Positions 25,132-34,242 of a stretch of 64,000 nt of DNA are shown in pieces. Each line of letters opens with the position of its first letter. The stretch's first letter is position 1. The notes below the pieces were generated by a model, which was not told the origin of the DNA, did not search any database, and worked only from the letters and a program-made list of their open reading frames with translations. The position numbers and the translations under genes were made by a program. Source of the stretch: Salinisphaera sp. (GTDB lineage Bacteria; Pseudomonadota; Gammaproteobacteria; Nevskiales; Salinisphaeraceae); the NCBI RefSeq assembly GCF_002729955.1, contig NZ_PBYA01000021.1, positions 1-64,000 on the forward strand, given 5' to 3'.

Positions 25132-25881
25132 ATGAAACGCGCGCTGCTCGTTTTCATCGCCGCAATAGTGTTCGTGGTATCCGGCCCGGTGCTCATGCTC
25201 GCCAGCGACGAACTGCGTATGGGCCAGAGCTGGCGCGATGCCGATCGCAGCTCGGCGCAGCTGGCGCCGTCGCCCGCCAGCGAACCGCGGGCCGTGGTTC
25301 AGGTCTACGCCGCACGCGCGTTCAGCTGGCGCGGCATCTTTGCCGTACACACCTGGGTGGCCACCAAGGCGGCCGGCGCCGATCGCTATACGGTGCATCA
25401 GGTGGCCGGGTGGAACCATCCGCCCTTGAGCTCGCGCACCGATATCCCCGATCGCCGCTGGGTGGGTGCCACACCAAAGCTGCTGCTCGATCTGCGCGGC
25501 GCGCAGGCGGCCACGGCCATCACTCGAATCGAAGCGGCGGTGGCAGCCTACCCTTACGACGTCTATCGAATATGGCCCGGCCCGAACAGCAATACCTTCG
25601 TTGCCTGGCTGATACGCCGTGTGCCGGCCCTTGCCGTCGAGCTGCCGCCCACTGCGATCGGCAAGGATTATCTCGAGGCCAAAGTGTTCGCGCGAGCGCC
25701 CAGCGCCACCGGCTATCAGCTATCGCTGTACGGCGCGCTCGGCATACTGGCCGCCCGCGAGGAAGGCATCGAGATCAACCTGTTCGGGCTGGTCTGGGGC
25801 ATTGATCCGGCCGACCTGGCGATCAAGTGGCCCGGTTTGGGGCGGATCGCCTGGCACGACCCGGAGCCGGATGCGCGCTAG
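25132..25881 (+). CDS. DUF3750 protein with N-terminal membrane anchor
   Basis: This 249-aa protein matches the DUF3750 pattern: after one hydrophobic N-terminal helix (ALLVFIAAIVFVVSGPVLML) come AVVQVYAARAFSWRGIFAVH, TWVATKAAGADRYTVHQVAG, YDVYRIWPGPNSNTFVAWLI and FGLVWGIDPADLAIKWPGLG. The conserved His, Asn and Thr around GPNSNTF hint at an enzymatic pocket (NlpC/P60-like in general appearance), but no activity is established. It is likely anchored in the inner membrane and faces the periplasm. The ATG at 25132 was chosen because the helix follows directly; the frame extends upstream without similarity. It is convergent with the beta-CASP gene. Confidence 0.8.
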   Translation: MKRALLVFIAAIVFVVSGPVLMLASDELRMGQSWRDADRSSAQLAPSPASEPRAVVQVYAARAFSWRGIFAVHTWVATKAAGADRYTVHQVAGWNHPPLSSRTDIPDRRWVGATPKLLLDLRGAQAATAITRIEAAVAAYPYDVYRIWPGPNSNTFVAWLIRRVPALAVELPPTAIGKDYLEAKVFARAPSATGYQLSLYGALGILAAREEGIEINLFGLVWGIDPADLAIKWPGLGRIAWHDPEPDAR

Positions 25882-26148
25882 TACGCCGTGTTTGCGTATT
25901 GCGCTCGACAGCCGCCGAGGCCGGGGGCCATCCAGCTTCTCGACCCGACCGGCCGCGCGCGTGGATACCGCCCTGGTATCCCGCGCTCATTGATTGCCGG
26001 ACGGGCCGCGCCGGAGCGAATGCGCCGGCTGGCAGGGCCTGATCGACCCGTTTCATGCACGGTCTGACGTCGCATACCGGGATCCACCGGCCGCTACTCA
26101 ATCAGCCAATACCCACGAGTACCCACCGCTCGCAGCCCGCCCCAGGCG

Positions 26149-27753
26149 CTACTCTGCGCGGCGCAGGCTGGCCAGCGCCTGCGCACGCAGGCGTGCACGT
26201 ATCGCCTGGGCGTTCTGGTCCGCTGCGTCGAGATCGTGTTGCTCGCCTGTAGCCGGCAGCACCATGTCGGCAAGCGGCCGATCGTGCGGCCGCTTCATCG
26301 CCGCGCGCGCATGCAATGCGTCAGCAAGGCCCGCACGCATCGCGCTGTCTCCGTGGTTGAGAAACACGGTCGCCGCCGGCGCCGGCTCATCGATTTCGAA
26401 TACGAACCGACACAGCGCATCGATATCGCCATGGCCGGAATAATAGTCGCCCAAATCCACAAGGCGGGCCTGAATACGGGTGGGGTCGATACGGGCTTTG
26501 CCGAGCACAAGGGGCGTATCGCTTGGCCAATCGCCCGCAATCAGGCGCCGCAGTCGTCCCGCACCGGTTTCGGGCGGCGCATAGCCGCAGAGCACGATCG
26601 TGGCCGCGGGGTTACCGATCTGGTCGGTAATGAAATCCACGATGCGCCCACCCTCGCACATGCCGCTGCCTGCCAGCGCGACCACGCGCGACAGCTCGGG
26701 GTCGTGCATCGCACGCAGCGTGCCGCCGGGCGCCCTGTTACGGCCGACCCGCGCCCATAGTTCAACGAGATACCGATCGACCGCGGCCTCGTCGGCCAGG
26801 CCCAGCCGATCCGCCAATGTCGGATTACGCCAGGGCGATTGCGCGCCCTGCTCGCTGCGCCGCGTCAGCAGCTCGGCATAGACCTCGGTCATCCGCGCCG
26901 CCAGCGGGGCATCCATCGACAGCCAGCGGGGCCGACCGGCCGCATCCGGCGCACCGGCGGCACTATGGCGTAGCACCCGATGAAGATCGAACCACAGTTC
27001 CTGCGCTCGATGAATCGCAAAACAGGGCACCACCACCGGCCCGCCGCCGCGTGCGTCGCTGTCGGCAAACACGTCGGCCCATGCCGTCTCGCGACCGGCG
27101 GCCGACTTATAGCGCGGCGGTCGCGCGGGCTCGGCGCCGCGGGTCGACTCCACCACCATATAGTCCACCGCACCGGGCGTTTGCTGACCGGCGAGCAGCG
27201 ATTGATACGGGTTGGCCGGCGTATTGCCACCGATATCCCCGCTGAAACAGATCGATCGCCGCGTGCTCGTACGGCTGCGCCAGGCAATCGTGAGCGCGAC
27301 CGCGCCCAGGATATGCGCGCTGCGGTGAAACGTGACCGCGACACCGTGCAGCCGCATGGGCTGGCCGAAGTTGAAGTCGGCACGGCGATCGAGCGGCTGG
27401 AAATCGATCATCTCGACATCGTCCGCGTCGTACTCGCGCGAAAATTTGGCGGCATCCATCAACGCGATACGCGTCATCGCCGCCGTGGCTTCGGTGCAAT
27501 ACACCGGCCCGCGAAACCCGGCCCGATGCAGCTGCGGCAGCCGCCCGCAATGGTCGCGATGCGCATGGGTCAAAAAGACACAGCTCAACGCCCGCGCATC
27601 GAAACCCAGCCGCGGCGCCCCGTCGGGTCGCATCAGCTCGCGCTCGGCATGGGCACCACAGTCCACAAGCGCACGCAGCCCCAGGCGCGTATCCGTAAGC
27701 AGGCTGGCAGAGCCCGTGACGCCGTCCGCGCCGCCGATGAAGGTTAATTCCAT
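26149..27753 (-). CDS. MBL-fold beta-CASP nuclease (RNA-processing type)
   Basis: This 534-aa metallo-beta-lactamase-fold protein carries a beta-CASP insertion. The N-terminus reads LTFIGGADGVTGSASLL. The metal site is LTHAHRDHCGRL (His63, His65, Asp67, His68), SAHILGA supplies the next His, and FSGDIGG the bridging Asp. ESTRGAE marks the beta-CASP boundary as in CPSF73/YSH1-like proteins, SGMCEGGRI is conserved in the insert, and GHGDIDAL and FLNHGD close the site. Such proteins cleave or trim RNA. The tail (about 455-534) is longer than usual and rich in Arg and Ala. The gene stands alone. Confidence 0.85.
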   Translation of the reverse strand: MELTFIGGADGVTGSASLLTDTRLGLRALVDCGAHAERELMRPDGAPRLGFDARALSCVFLTHAHRDHCGRLPQLHRAGFRGPVYCTEATAAMTRIALMDAAKFSREYDADDVEMIDFQPLDRRADFNFGQPMRLHGVAVTFHRSAHILGAVALTIAWRSRTSTRRSICFSGDIGGNTPANPYQSLLAGQQTPGAVDYMVVESTRGAEPARPPRYKSAAGRETAWADVFADSDARGGGPVVVPCFAIHRAQELWFDLHRVLRHSAAGAPDAAGRPRWLSMDAPLAARMTEVYAELLTRRSEQGAQSPWRNPTLADRLGLADEAAVDRYLVELWARVGRNRAPGGTLRAMHDPELSRVVALAGSGMCEGGRIVDFITDQIGNPAATIVLCGYAPPETGAGRLRRLIAGDWPSDTPLVLGKARIDPTRIQARLVDLGDYYSGHGDIDALCRFVFEIDEPAPAATVFLNHGDSAMRAGLADALHARAAMKRPHDRPLADMVLPATGEQHDLDAADQNAQAIRARLRAQALASLRRAE

Positions 27754-28115
27754 GGCGCTAGTATGCGTGCTCGAGGGCGTTCGGTTTCAACGGGCATGCC
27801 GCTGGGGCCATGGCGGGCGATGCAAAGCCCGAATTCTGCCGCGCCCGATTTCGCGATTACCGGCATTTGGCGTCGAAGCTCGGTTGGGATGCTGGGCGGG
27901 GAGCGGATATTCAATCCCTAGTCCGCTAAGCGCGTGCCACATGGCTTTTCAGAGCGCGCCGCAAGTTCCACATACTGGCCGCTGAGTCCCGGCTCGGGCG
28001 GATCGCCTGGCAGCCCCCGGCGCTCGAGGCGCGCCCCCACCGGCCTTATGCTTCGATTTTGCCCACGGCGGGCCGGGCCTCCAGGCTGTGGCTATCCAAC
28101 CACCCCGGATACACC
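27754..28115. other. Divergent intergenic region without a recognised gene
   Basis: The 362 bases between the divergent beta-CASP and C45 genes contain no open frame with family features and no clear repeat. They presumably hold both promoters, which I could not place. Confidence 0.35.
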
Positions 28116-29225
28116 ATGGGCCTTACCCCGCTTCGACTGACCGGTTCCGCTGCCGAGATGGGCGCCGCCCACGGCGCACGCTATCGCGACGCAATTCGCC
28201 GCTTTGCCCGCGAACGTACGGCCATGGCGGGTTCGGCCTACTGGGTCGGGCGCGAACTCGCGCGAAGCGAGGTCCTGGATATCGCCCGTGGCTGCATGGA
28301 CGCACATGAACGCTTCGACGCCTCGTTGACCAGCGAGCTGCAGGCCATGGCCGAAGCCGCCGGGCTGGATATCGCCGACATGCTGGTGGTCGGCGGTTTC
28401 ACCGACCTGGTGGATACGATCTATGGCCGCCATGGTCACGGCGCGCCCGCCCCGCGGGGCGCCGATCAGTGTACGGCCCTGTTGGTCCCCGGCACGCGCT
28501 GCGCCGACGGCAACGCCTTGTTCGCCCAGACCTGGGACATGCACGAAAGCGCGGCCGAGCACGTACTGCTCGTCGAAGCCACGCCGGACGATGCCCCCGC
28601 CTTCACCGTATTCACCAGCATGGGCTGTCCGGGGATGATCGGCATGAACGAACACGGCATTACCGTGGGCATCAACAATCTGGTGGCAACCGACGGTCAG
28701 CCCGGGGTGACCTGGAACTTCATCGTGCGCGCGATCCTGCGCCAGTCCACCCTCGAAGACGCCCTGGCCTGTATCACCGACACGCCGCTGGCCGGCGCCC
28801 ACAATTATCTGCTGCTGGATTCGCAGGGCCGCGGCATGAACGTGGAAGCCATGCCGAGCCGACATGCGATCACGCCGCTGGAACAATCACCGCTGGCGCA
28901 TACCAATCATTGCCTGAGCGATGCGACACTTGCCGTCGAACGCAGGCGCCTGCCGGGCTCGCAGGCATCGAGCGAGAAACGCCTGGCCCGTGCCTATGCT
29001 CTGCTTGAGCAGACCCCGCTGCACGATATCGATTCGCTCGCCGCGATCACCCGCGACCGCGAAGCGATCTGTGTCGAACCCACGGCCGAGGTGCGCGAGG
29101 CCAGCTGCGGCGCCGTGATCGCCGACCCGGCGGCCGGCACGCTCTGGGCACTACGCGGCCTGCCCAGCGAACAGACCTACCAGCCGTTTCTCGTGCCGAA
29201 TTTCGAGCCGGCGGTACAGGCGTAG
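28116..29225 (+). CDS. C45-family (penicillin acyltransferase-like) Ntn hydrolase
   Basis: This 369-aa protein resembles acyl-CoA:6-aminopenicillanate acyltransferase and other C45 peptidase-family proteins. The N-terminal region has LTGSAAEMGAAHGARYRDAI. Cys119 in ADQCTALLVPG is the expected nucleophile freed by self-cleavage. Conserved family blocks follow: LFAQTWDMHES, MGCPGMIGMNEHGITVGINN and LAHTNHCLSD. Most bacterial members have unknown amide-bond substrates. The start at 28116 fits the family N-terminus. A cytoplasmic location is likely as there is no signal peptide. Confidence 0.82.
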   Translation: MGLTPLRLTGSAAEMGAAHGARYRDAIRRFARERTAMAGSAYWVGRELARSEVLDIARGCMDAHERFDASLTSELQAMAEAAGLDIADMLVVGGFTDLVDTIYGRHGHGAPAPRGADQCTALLVPGTRCADGNALFAQTWDMHESAAEHVLLVEATPDDAPAFTVFTSMGCPGMIGMNEHGITVGINNLVATDGQPGVTWNFIVRAILRQSTLEDALACITDTPLAGAHNYLLLDSQGRGMNVEAMPSRHAITPLEQSPLAHTNHCLSDATLAVERRRLPGSQASSEKRLARAYALLEQTPLHDIDSLAAITRDREAICVEPTAEVREASCGAVIADPAAGTLWALRGLPSEQTYQPFLVPNFEPAVQA

Positions 29226-29272
29226 CCAGGTGCTTTCACCCGCCCGCCTCGACGATCGATACGGCCATGCGA

Positions 29273-31006
29273 TCAGCTTCGGCCGATATAAAACAGCAGG
29301 CCGGCAATAACCAGCGCCAGCACGGCCGACAGCCCTTTCCAGAAACGGTTGGGGTCGCGCTCGATCAACGGCAGTCGATGATCGGCCACGAGATCACCGC
29401 GGGGGTGGCGCAGGTCGTAGACGAACTCGGCGACTTCCGCATAGCGCTGGCTCGGGTTCGGATGCAGGGCCTTGCGTAGCGCACCGTCCACCCAGGCCGG
29501 CACATCCGGGTTGTAGGGGATCGCGCTCGGATAGCTCAGGCGGTTGAGGTCGGCGCTGCTGCGTGCCCGCGACACCTTGGGCCCGTACGGCAGGCGACCG
29601 GTCAGCATCTGATAGGCGATCACGCCCAGGGAATAGACGTCGGAGCGCGTGCTGCCCTGCCCGCCGACGAAATATTCCGGCGCCGCATACTGACTTGTGC
29701 CCAGCACGTCGTCGCTGCCGTGACGGCCGACGCTTTCGCGAATGCCGGCGACTTCGACCGCACCAAAATCGATGATCTTCACCGTGCCGAGCGTGTCGAT
29801 GAGGATATTGTCGGGCCGAAGATCCTGATGAATCATTTCCTGGCGATGAAAGGCGAGTATGCCCTTGCCGATCTGCTCCACGATCGGGCGCACGCTGGCC
29901 ATATCCGGCCGCGGGTGGTCGAGCATCCACTGCGACAGGGTCTGGCCCTCCACGTACTCCATGGCCACAAAGACATGCGCGGGCTTGTGCCGCGGCGGCG
30001 AGGCCTTGAGCACATGGGGGCTGTCGACACGACGGGCAATCCATTCCTCGAGCAGAAAACGTTCCAGCAGCACGGGATCATTCTTGAGATCGCTGGCCGG
30101 AATCTTGAGGGCCACGGCCTGTGCGCTGTCGTTATCGCGGGCCAGAAACACATGGCTACGCCCGCTCACATGCAGGCTACGCACGATCTCGTAGCCTTCG
30201 AAGGTCATCCGGGGTTCGAGGGCGGGCGCAAACGCCAGGTCGGTGAGCCGCTCGGCGATATCGTCCGCGTTCTGCTCGTCGAGGCTGTCGATGCGCGCGA
30301 TCTGCACGGTGAGGTTGTCGTGGCTGCCGTGTTCGTAGGCCATGGCCACGATGCGTTCGGCCGCGGTGTCCAGCGCATCGCCGTGGCAGCTGACGGTATC
30401 GATGAGGGTGGCATCGTCCATGTATTCATAGACGCCGTCGGTGGCGAGCATGAATACGTCGCCCACTTCGACATCCAGGCGCTGGTAGTCGATCTCGACC
30501 TGGTTGTTGATACCCAGCGCCCGGGCCAGATAACTCTCGTGACGCGACATCTGGATCCGATGATCTTCGGTCAGGCGTTCCAGCGCCCCGTCGCGCAGGC
30601 GATAGATACGCGCATCGCCCACATGAAACAGATAGGCGCTTGCGGCCTTGAACACCACCGCGCTGAAGGTGCACACATAGCCGCGCTCGGCGTCTTCGCG
30701 ATACTGGCTCTGGCGTGTCTGGGCATACAGCCAGGCATTGATCGCGGAGATGACGCGCTGGGCGGCGTTGCGAACCGACCAGGCATCCGAGGTGCAGTAG
30801 TAGTCTTCGAGAAAACTCGACACCGCCGTTTCACTGGCGATATGGGCGACATCGCTGCTGCTGATGCCGTCCGCGATGGCCAGGGCAATGCCCTTGGACT
30901 GCAGAGCCGTACCCTCGGGTAGGCGCAGGCCGTGAAAATCCTGGTTGCGCGGTTTGCGACCGGCGTGGGTAGCCTGACCGGCGGTGATTGCGAGCGAGTT
31001 GCTCAT
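29273..31006 (-). CDS. PP2C phosphatase-Ser/Thr kinase fusion, membrane anchored
   Basis: This 577-aa protein joins two opposing enzymes. Residues about 8-245 form a PP2C phosphatase (RNQDFHG, AIADGISSS, YLFHVGDARIYRL, LATDGVYEYM, HDNLTVQI). Residues about 265-535 form a Hanks-type kinase with a VALK Lys, IHQDLRPDNIL as catalytic loop (HQD instead of HRD), IIDFGAVE, and the APE motif in QYAAPEYF. A single helix at the extreme C-terminus (GLSAVLALVIAGLLFYIG) anchors it in the membrane. It follows an FNT channel and cyanase on the same strand, so the channel is a plausible target. The ATG at 31006 was preferred to the upstream one at 31039. Confidence 0.9.
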   Translation of the reverse strand: MSNSLAITAGQATHAGRKPRNQDFHGLRLPEGTALQSKGIALAIADGISSSDVAHIASETAVSSFLEDYYCTSDAWSVRNAAQRVISAINAWLYAQTRQSQYREDAERGYVCTFSAVVFKAASAYLFHVGDARIYRLRDGALERLTEDHRIQMSRHESYLARALGINNQVEIDYQRLDVEVGDVFMLATDGVYEYMDDATLIDTVSCHGDALDTAAERIVAMAYEHGSHDNLTVQIARIDSLDEQNADDIAERLTDLAFAPALEPRMTFEGYEIVRSLHVSGRSHVFLARDNDSAQAVALKIPASDLKNDPVLLERFLLEEWIARRVDSPHVLKASPPRHKPAHVFVAMEYVEGQTLSQWMLDHPRPDMASVRPIVEQIGKGILAFHRQEMIHQDLRPDNILIDTLGTVKIIDFGAVEVAGIRESVGRHGSDDVLGTSQYAAPEYFVGGQGSTRSDVYSLGVIAYQMLTGRLPYGPKVSRARSSADLNRLSYPSAIPYNPDVPAWVDGALRKALHPNPSQRYAEVAEFVYDLRHPRGDLVADHRLPLIERDPNRFWKGLSAVLALVIAGLLFYIGRS

Positions 31007-31100
31007 GACGCGCTCAGGCTCGGCCCGAACACGCGCCATACCGGATCACGGGGCGAACCGCTGGCCCGCCCCGTGGGTTGCTGCGATGTGCAGGACGCGC

Positions 31101-31913
31101 TCAAACGATCTCGCGTCGTGCCTGGGTACGCACATGGGTGGAGTACAGGGTGAGCCCGGTCAGCGAGATGCCGCCGACGATATTGCCCAACACGGTGGGA
31201 ATCTCGTTCCAGAAGATATAGTCGCCCAGGGTGAAACCGCCGCCCAGAATCAGCCCCAGCGGGAACAGGAACATGTTCACCACCGAGTGCTCGAAGCCGA
31301 GATAGAAGAACACCATGATCGGCATCCACATGGCCGCGATCTTGCCGGTGGCCGAGGTCGACACCATGGCCCCAACCACGCCCATCGACACCATCCAGTT
31401 GCACAGACAGCCGCGGATGAACAACGTCATCCAGCCGCCGAAGCCGTGTTCCTTATAGCCCAGGGTGCGGCCCTCGCCTACATGCGCGATGGTCTGGCCC
31501 ACTTCGTTGACGGGCACGGAAAACCCGTAGGTGAAGTTGATCGACATGATCACGGCCACGGTGAGCGCGCCGGCGAGATTGCCGAGGAACACCAGCCCCC
31601 AGTTTTCCAGCACGCGCGGAAGGGTCACGCCCGGGCGCTTGTCCAGCCAGGCCAGCGGGGTGAGCATGAACACCCCGGTAAGCAGGTCGAACTTCATGAG
31701 GTAGAGCATGCAAAAGCCGACCGGGAACAGCACGGCCCCCAGCAGCGGATTGCCGGTATTGACGGTGATGGTGACCGCAAAGACCACCGCCAGCGCGAGA
31801 ATCGCGCCGGCCATATAGGCACGCACGATCGTGTCGCGTCGGCCCATATAGATTTTGGATTCGCCGGAATCGACCATTTTCTTGACGAATTCCGCCGGTT
31901 CTAGATACGACAT
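31101..31913 (-). CDS. Formate/nitrite-type (FNT) anion channel
   Basis: This 270-aa FocA/NirC-family protein has six membrane helices. Family markers are YMAGAILALAVVFAVTI, LFPVGFCMLYLMKFDLLTG, the broken-helix segment CLCNWMVSMGV, and the pore His in GFEHSVVNMF. FNT channels form pentamers that pass small monovalent anions such as formate, nitrite or hydrosulfide. Its place between cyanase (54 bases upstream) and a kinase/phosphatase (94 bases downstream) suggests that cyanate or bicarbonate could be the physiological cargo, with phosphorylation as a gate. That is inference from context. Nitrite remains possible, but no nitrite reductase is present in the window. Confidence 0.88.
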   Translation of the reverse strand: MSYLEPAEFVKKMVDSGESKIYMGRRDTIVRAYMAGAILALAVVFAVTITVNTGNPLLGAVLFPVGFCMLYLMKFDLLTGVFMLTPLAWLDKRPGVTLPRVLENWGLVFLGNLAGALTVAVIMSINFTYGFSVPVNEVGQTIAHVGEGRTLGYKEHGFGGWMTLFIRGCLCNWMVSMGVVGAMVSTSATGKIAAMWMPIMVFFYLGFEHSVVNMFLFPLGLILGGGFTLGDYIFWNEIPTVLGNIVGGISLTGLTLYSTHVRTQARREIV

Positions 31914-31967
31914 GGGTTCTCCCTGAAACGAGGTGACTGCACCGGAATAGAGCGCCGCACCGCGGTG

Positions 31968-32414
31968 CTACCAGCGCACATAGGGCAGGAACTTGCCGTT
32001 CATGACGATCTTCACCCGGTCGCCCTTGGGATGTTCTTCGCGCTCGACGTCAATCATGAAATCGATGGCGGACATGATGCCGTCGCCAAATTCCTCGTGG
32101 ATGCACTGCTTCACGCCCGGGCCGAATACCGACAGAATCTCGTAGAAGCGATAGAGCAGCGGATCGCTGGGGATGGTCTTGTCCATCCACTGCCCTTTCA
32201 GAGGGCATTCCTGTAACGCGTCGGCGACGTCGTCGCCCAGGTCGAGCACGGCCGTGATCTTCTGCGCCTGTTCTTCGGTCGCCGAGGCTTCGCCCAGGCA
32301 GGCAGTGGCCGTCCATACCGGCGCCATGCTGATCTCGGCGGCGATTTCATCCCAACGCAGCCCCTTGGCTTTCTTGGCATCCAGAATGGCCCGGGTCATG
32401 TCTTTCTTTTCCAC
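31968..32414 (-). CDS. cynS: Cyanate hydratase (cyanase)
   Basis: This 148-aa protein turns cyanate and bicarbonate into ammonia and carbon dioxide by way of carbamate. The catalytic residues are present as Arg89, Glu92 (YRFYEILSVFG) and Ser115 (DGIMSAIDFM), each exactly seven lower than Arg96, Glu99 and Ser122 of E. coli CynS (156 aa). The N-terminal HTH-like domain (KGLRWDEIAAEISMAPVW) mediates decamer assembly. I chose the GTG at 32414 because AAAGGGAA lies about 7 bases upstream; the open frame extends further to 32507 without similarity. An ATG at 32399 is the alternative. It is the first gene of a cyanase, FNT channel, kinase/phosphatase cluster. Confidence 0.95.
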   Translation of the reverse strand: MEKKDMTRAILDAKKAKGLRWDEIAAEISMAPVWTATACLGEASATEEQAQKITAVLDLGDDVADALQECPLKGQWMDKTIPSDPLLYRFYEILSVFGPGVKQCIHEEFGDGIMSAIDFMIDVEREEHPKGDRVKIVMNGKFLPYVRW

Positions 32415-32666
32415 GGTGTTCCCTTTGGTGGCGTGAGTGTCTGATGGCTTACGGCCGTCGCGCTCGCGCGCCCTTGCGCGTCGCGGTGCGACCTTTACAG
32501 CGCTCATTGCAAGATACTTGCCATTACCGTCGCGATTCGTCGGCGCGCGCCCGGGGCGTCAAACGACGTGGCGGTACGCACCGCCTTGCTTGTCGGGCAT
32601 CGCGTCGACGGCTACGGTCGTATCATCTGCATCTGGCTGGGTTTTTCCGGGGTATCGATAAACTGC

Positions 32667-33938
32667 ATGTATAAACGTCTGGGCGCGGGCATTACGGCCC
32701 TGCTGTTTACTGCCACCTGTGTTGCCGCCGGCGCAGCGCTCTATGGCTGGTGGCGTACCGATCACTGGAACGGGCTGCCGATCCCCGAAATCGCGCTGAC
32801 GCTGGCGACGATTCTGCTGGCATGGCTGGCCAGCCGATGGACCGACCGGCTGGCGACCGGCCTCAACGAGGGGCATCACGTCTGGCAACGCCGCCTGCGG
32901 CGCTGGCTCAACGTCGAGGACGGCGAACGCTTTCGCGAGGCCGACCTTGTGGCCGCGCTACTGCATCTGGCGATATGGCTGGCCGTGCCGCTCGCCTTAC
33001 TGGGTATCTGGGGGCTGTCCCGGGCCAGCTTCGACATGCTCCGCCATCTCGCCTGGACCGGGTTCAACCTCGGCCAGGTCCAGATCGTGCCGGCCCAGCT
33101 CATCATGGGTGCCCTGTTGCTGGTACTGCTCGCCACCGTCATCCGCTGGCTGACCGGGCGCATGGAAAACCAGTGGCTGGCGCGCACGCCAATGGAAACC
33201 CATACCCGCGAGGCGGTCGCCACGATTACCGGCTATGTGCTGTTCGTGATCGCCGCGCTGGTGGTGCTCAGCTATGTCGGGCTCGACCTCACCAAGCTCG
33301 CCTTCATCGCCGGCGCGCTCTCGGTGGGTATCGGCTTCGGGCTGCAGACGATCGTGAACAATTTCGTCTCGGGGCTGATTCTGTTGTTCGAACAGCCGGT
33401 GCGGCGCGGAAACTACATTACCGTGGGCGACACCGAAGGCTTCGTACGCCGGATTCGTATTCGTGCGACCGAGATCGAGACGCTGCAGCGTACGACCGTG
33501 GTCGTGCCCAACTCCGAGCTGCTGACCCTGCACCTGAAGAACTGGAACCTGCGCGACCGCTACGGGCGCATCGGCTGTCCGGTTGGCGTGGCCTACGGCA
33601 GCGACGTACGGCTGGTGGAAAGGCTGCTGCTGGAAGTCGCCGCCGAGCACAAGGACGTCATCAGCGACGGCCGCGGCGGCGTGCCCAAGCCGGTCGCCCT
33701 GTTCCGCGGCTTTGGCGATTCCACCCTCGACTTCGAGCTGCGCTGCTTCATCCGCGATGTGACCCGGCGCTTCTTCGTGGTGTCGGATCTGAATTTCGCT
33801 ATCGACGCCGCTTTTCGCGAACACGATGTCACCATCGCCTTTCCGCAGCTCGACGTTTGGCATCGCAGCCTACCGCCCACCCCACAGCCGCCCGCTGATA
33901 GCGGCGACGACGCGCCGGACAACACGCGCCCGGACTGA
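32667..33938 (+). CDS. MscS-family mechanosensitive channel (1 of 3)
   Basis: This 423-aa channel of the MscS family has about five membrane helices, ending in a pore helix and beta-domain typical of the group: LDLTKLAFIAGALSVGIGFG, LQTIVNNFVSGLILLFEQPV, RRGNYITVGDTEGFVRRIRI, RATEIETLQRTTVVVPNSEL. A C-terminal mixed domain follows (YGRIGCPVGVAYGSDVRLVE). Such channels open under membrane tension to release solutes at hypo-osmotic shock. The N-terminal extension (two extra helices and a Trp/Arg-rich loop) makes it longer than E. coli MscS (286 aa). The ATG at 32667 directly precedes the first helix. Confidence 0.9.
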   Translation: MYKRLGAGITALLFTATCVAAGAALYGWWRTDHWNGLPIPEIALTLATILLAWLASRWTDRLATGLNEGHHVWQRRLRRWLNVEDGERFREADLVAALLHLAIWLAVPLALLGIWGLSRASFDMLRHLAWTGFNLGQVQIVPAQLIMGALLLVLLATVIRWLTGRMENQWLARTPMETHTREAVATITGYVLFVIAALVVLSYVGLDLTKLAFIAGALSVGIGFGLQTIVNNFVSGLILLFEQPVRRGNYITVGDTEGFVRRIRIRATEIETLQRTTVVVPNSELLTLHLKNWNLRDRYGRIGCPVGVAYGSDVRLVERLLLEVAAEHKDVISDGRGGVPKPVALFRGFGDSTLDFELRCFIRDVTRRFFVVSDLNFAIDAAFREHDVTIAFPQLDVWHRSLPPTPQPPADSGDDAPDNTRPD

Positions 33939-33967
33939 GCCGGGCCTCGTTCCGTGCCCGGTACCGA

Positions 33968-34237
33968 CTAGGGGCCGCCCTCAGTCGGGCGGCCGAGGCG
34001 AATCGGCCCGCGCGCGCTGCGAATATCCACCGATCGGCCGCCCTGCGTGGCAACGATCTCGCCCGCATCGATCAGCCGCGCGGCCGCGGCCCTTACCTCT
34101 TCCATATGGGCGCGCCATTCATTCGCCGACCACAGGTCGCGGGCGACTTCGGATGGGCAGATGGTGGCACCGCGCCGACGTGCATCCACGCCGTCGAGAA
34201 TGGCGGTTTCGATCGCGTTGTACGGGGAATCGGTCAT
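33968..34237 (-). CDS. DUF3253 small winged-helix-like protein
   Basis: This 89-aa protein matches the DUF3253 pattern: AIETAILDGVDARRRGATICPSEVARDLW, then HMEEVRAAAARLIDAGEIVATQGG and a short basic end (GPIRLGR). The alternation of helices and a beta-wing suggests a compact winged-helix fold; its biochemical role is not known. The gene begins 5 bases after the stop of the phosphodiesterase gene on the same strand, so it is probably the second gene of a two-gene operon. Confidence 0.85.
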   Translation of the reverse strand: MTDSPYNAIETAILDGVDARRRGATICPSEVARDLWSANEWRAHMEEVRAAAARLIDAGEIVATQGGRSVDIRSARGPIRLGRPTEGGP

Positions 34238-34242
34238 GCGGC

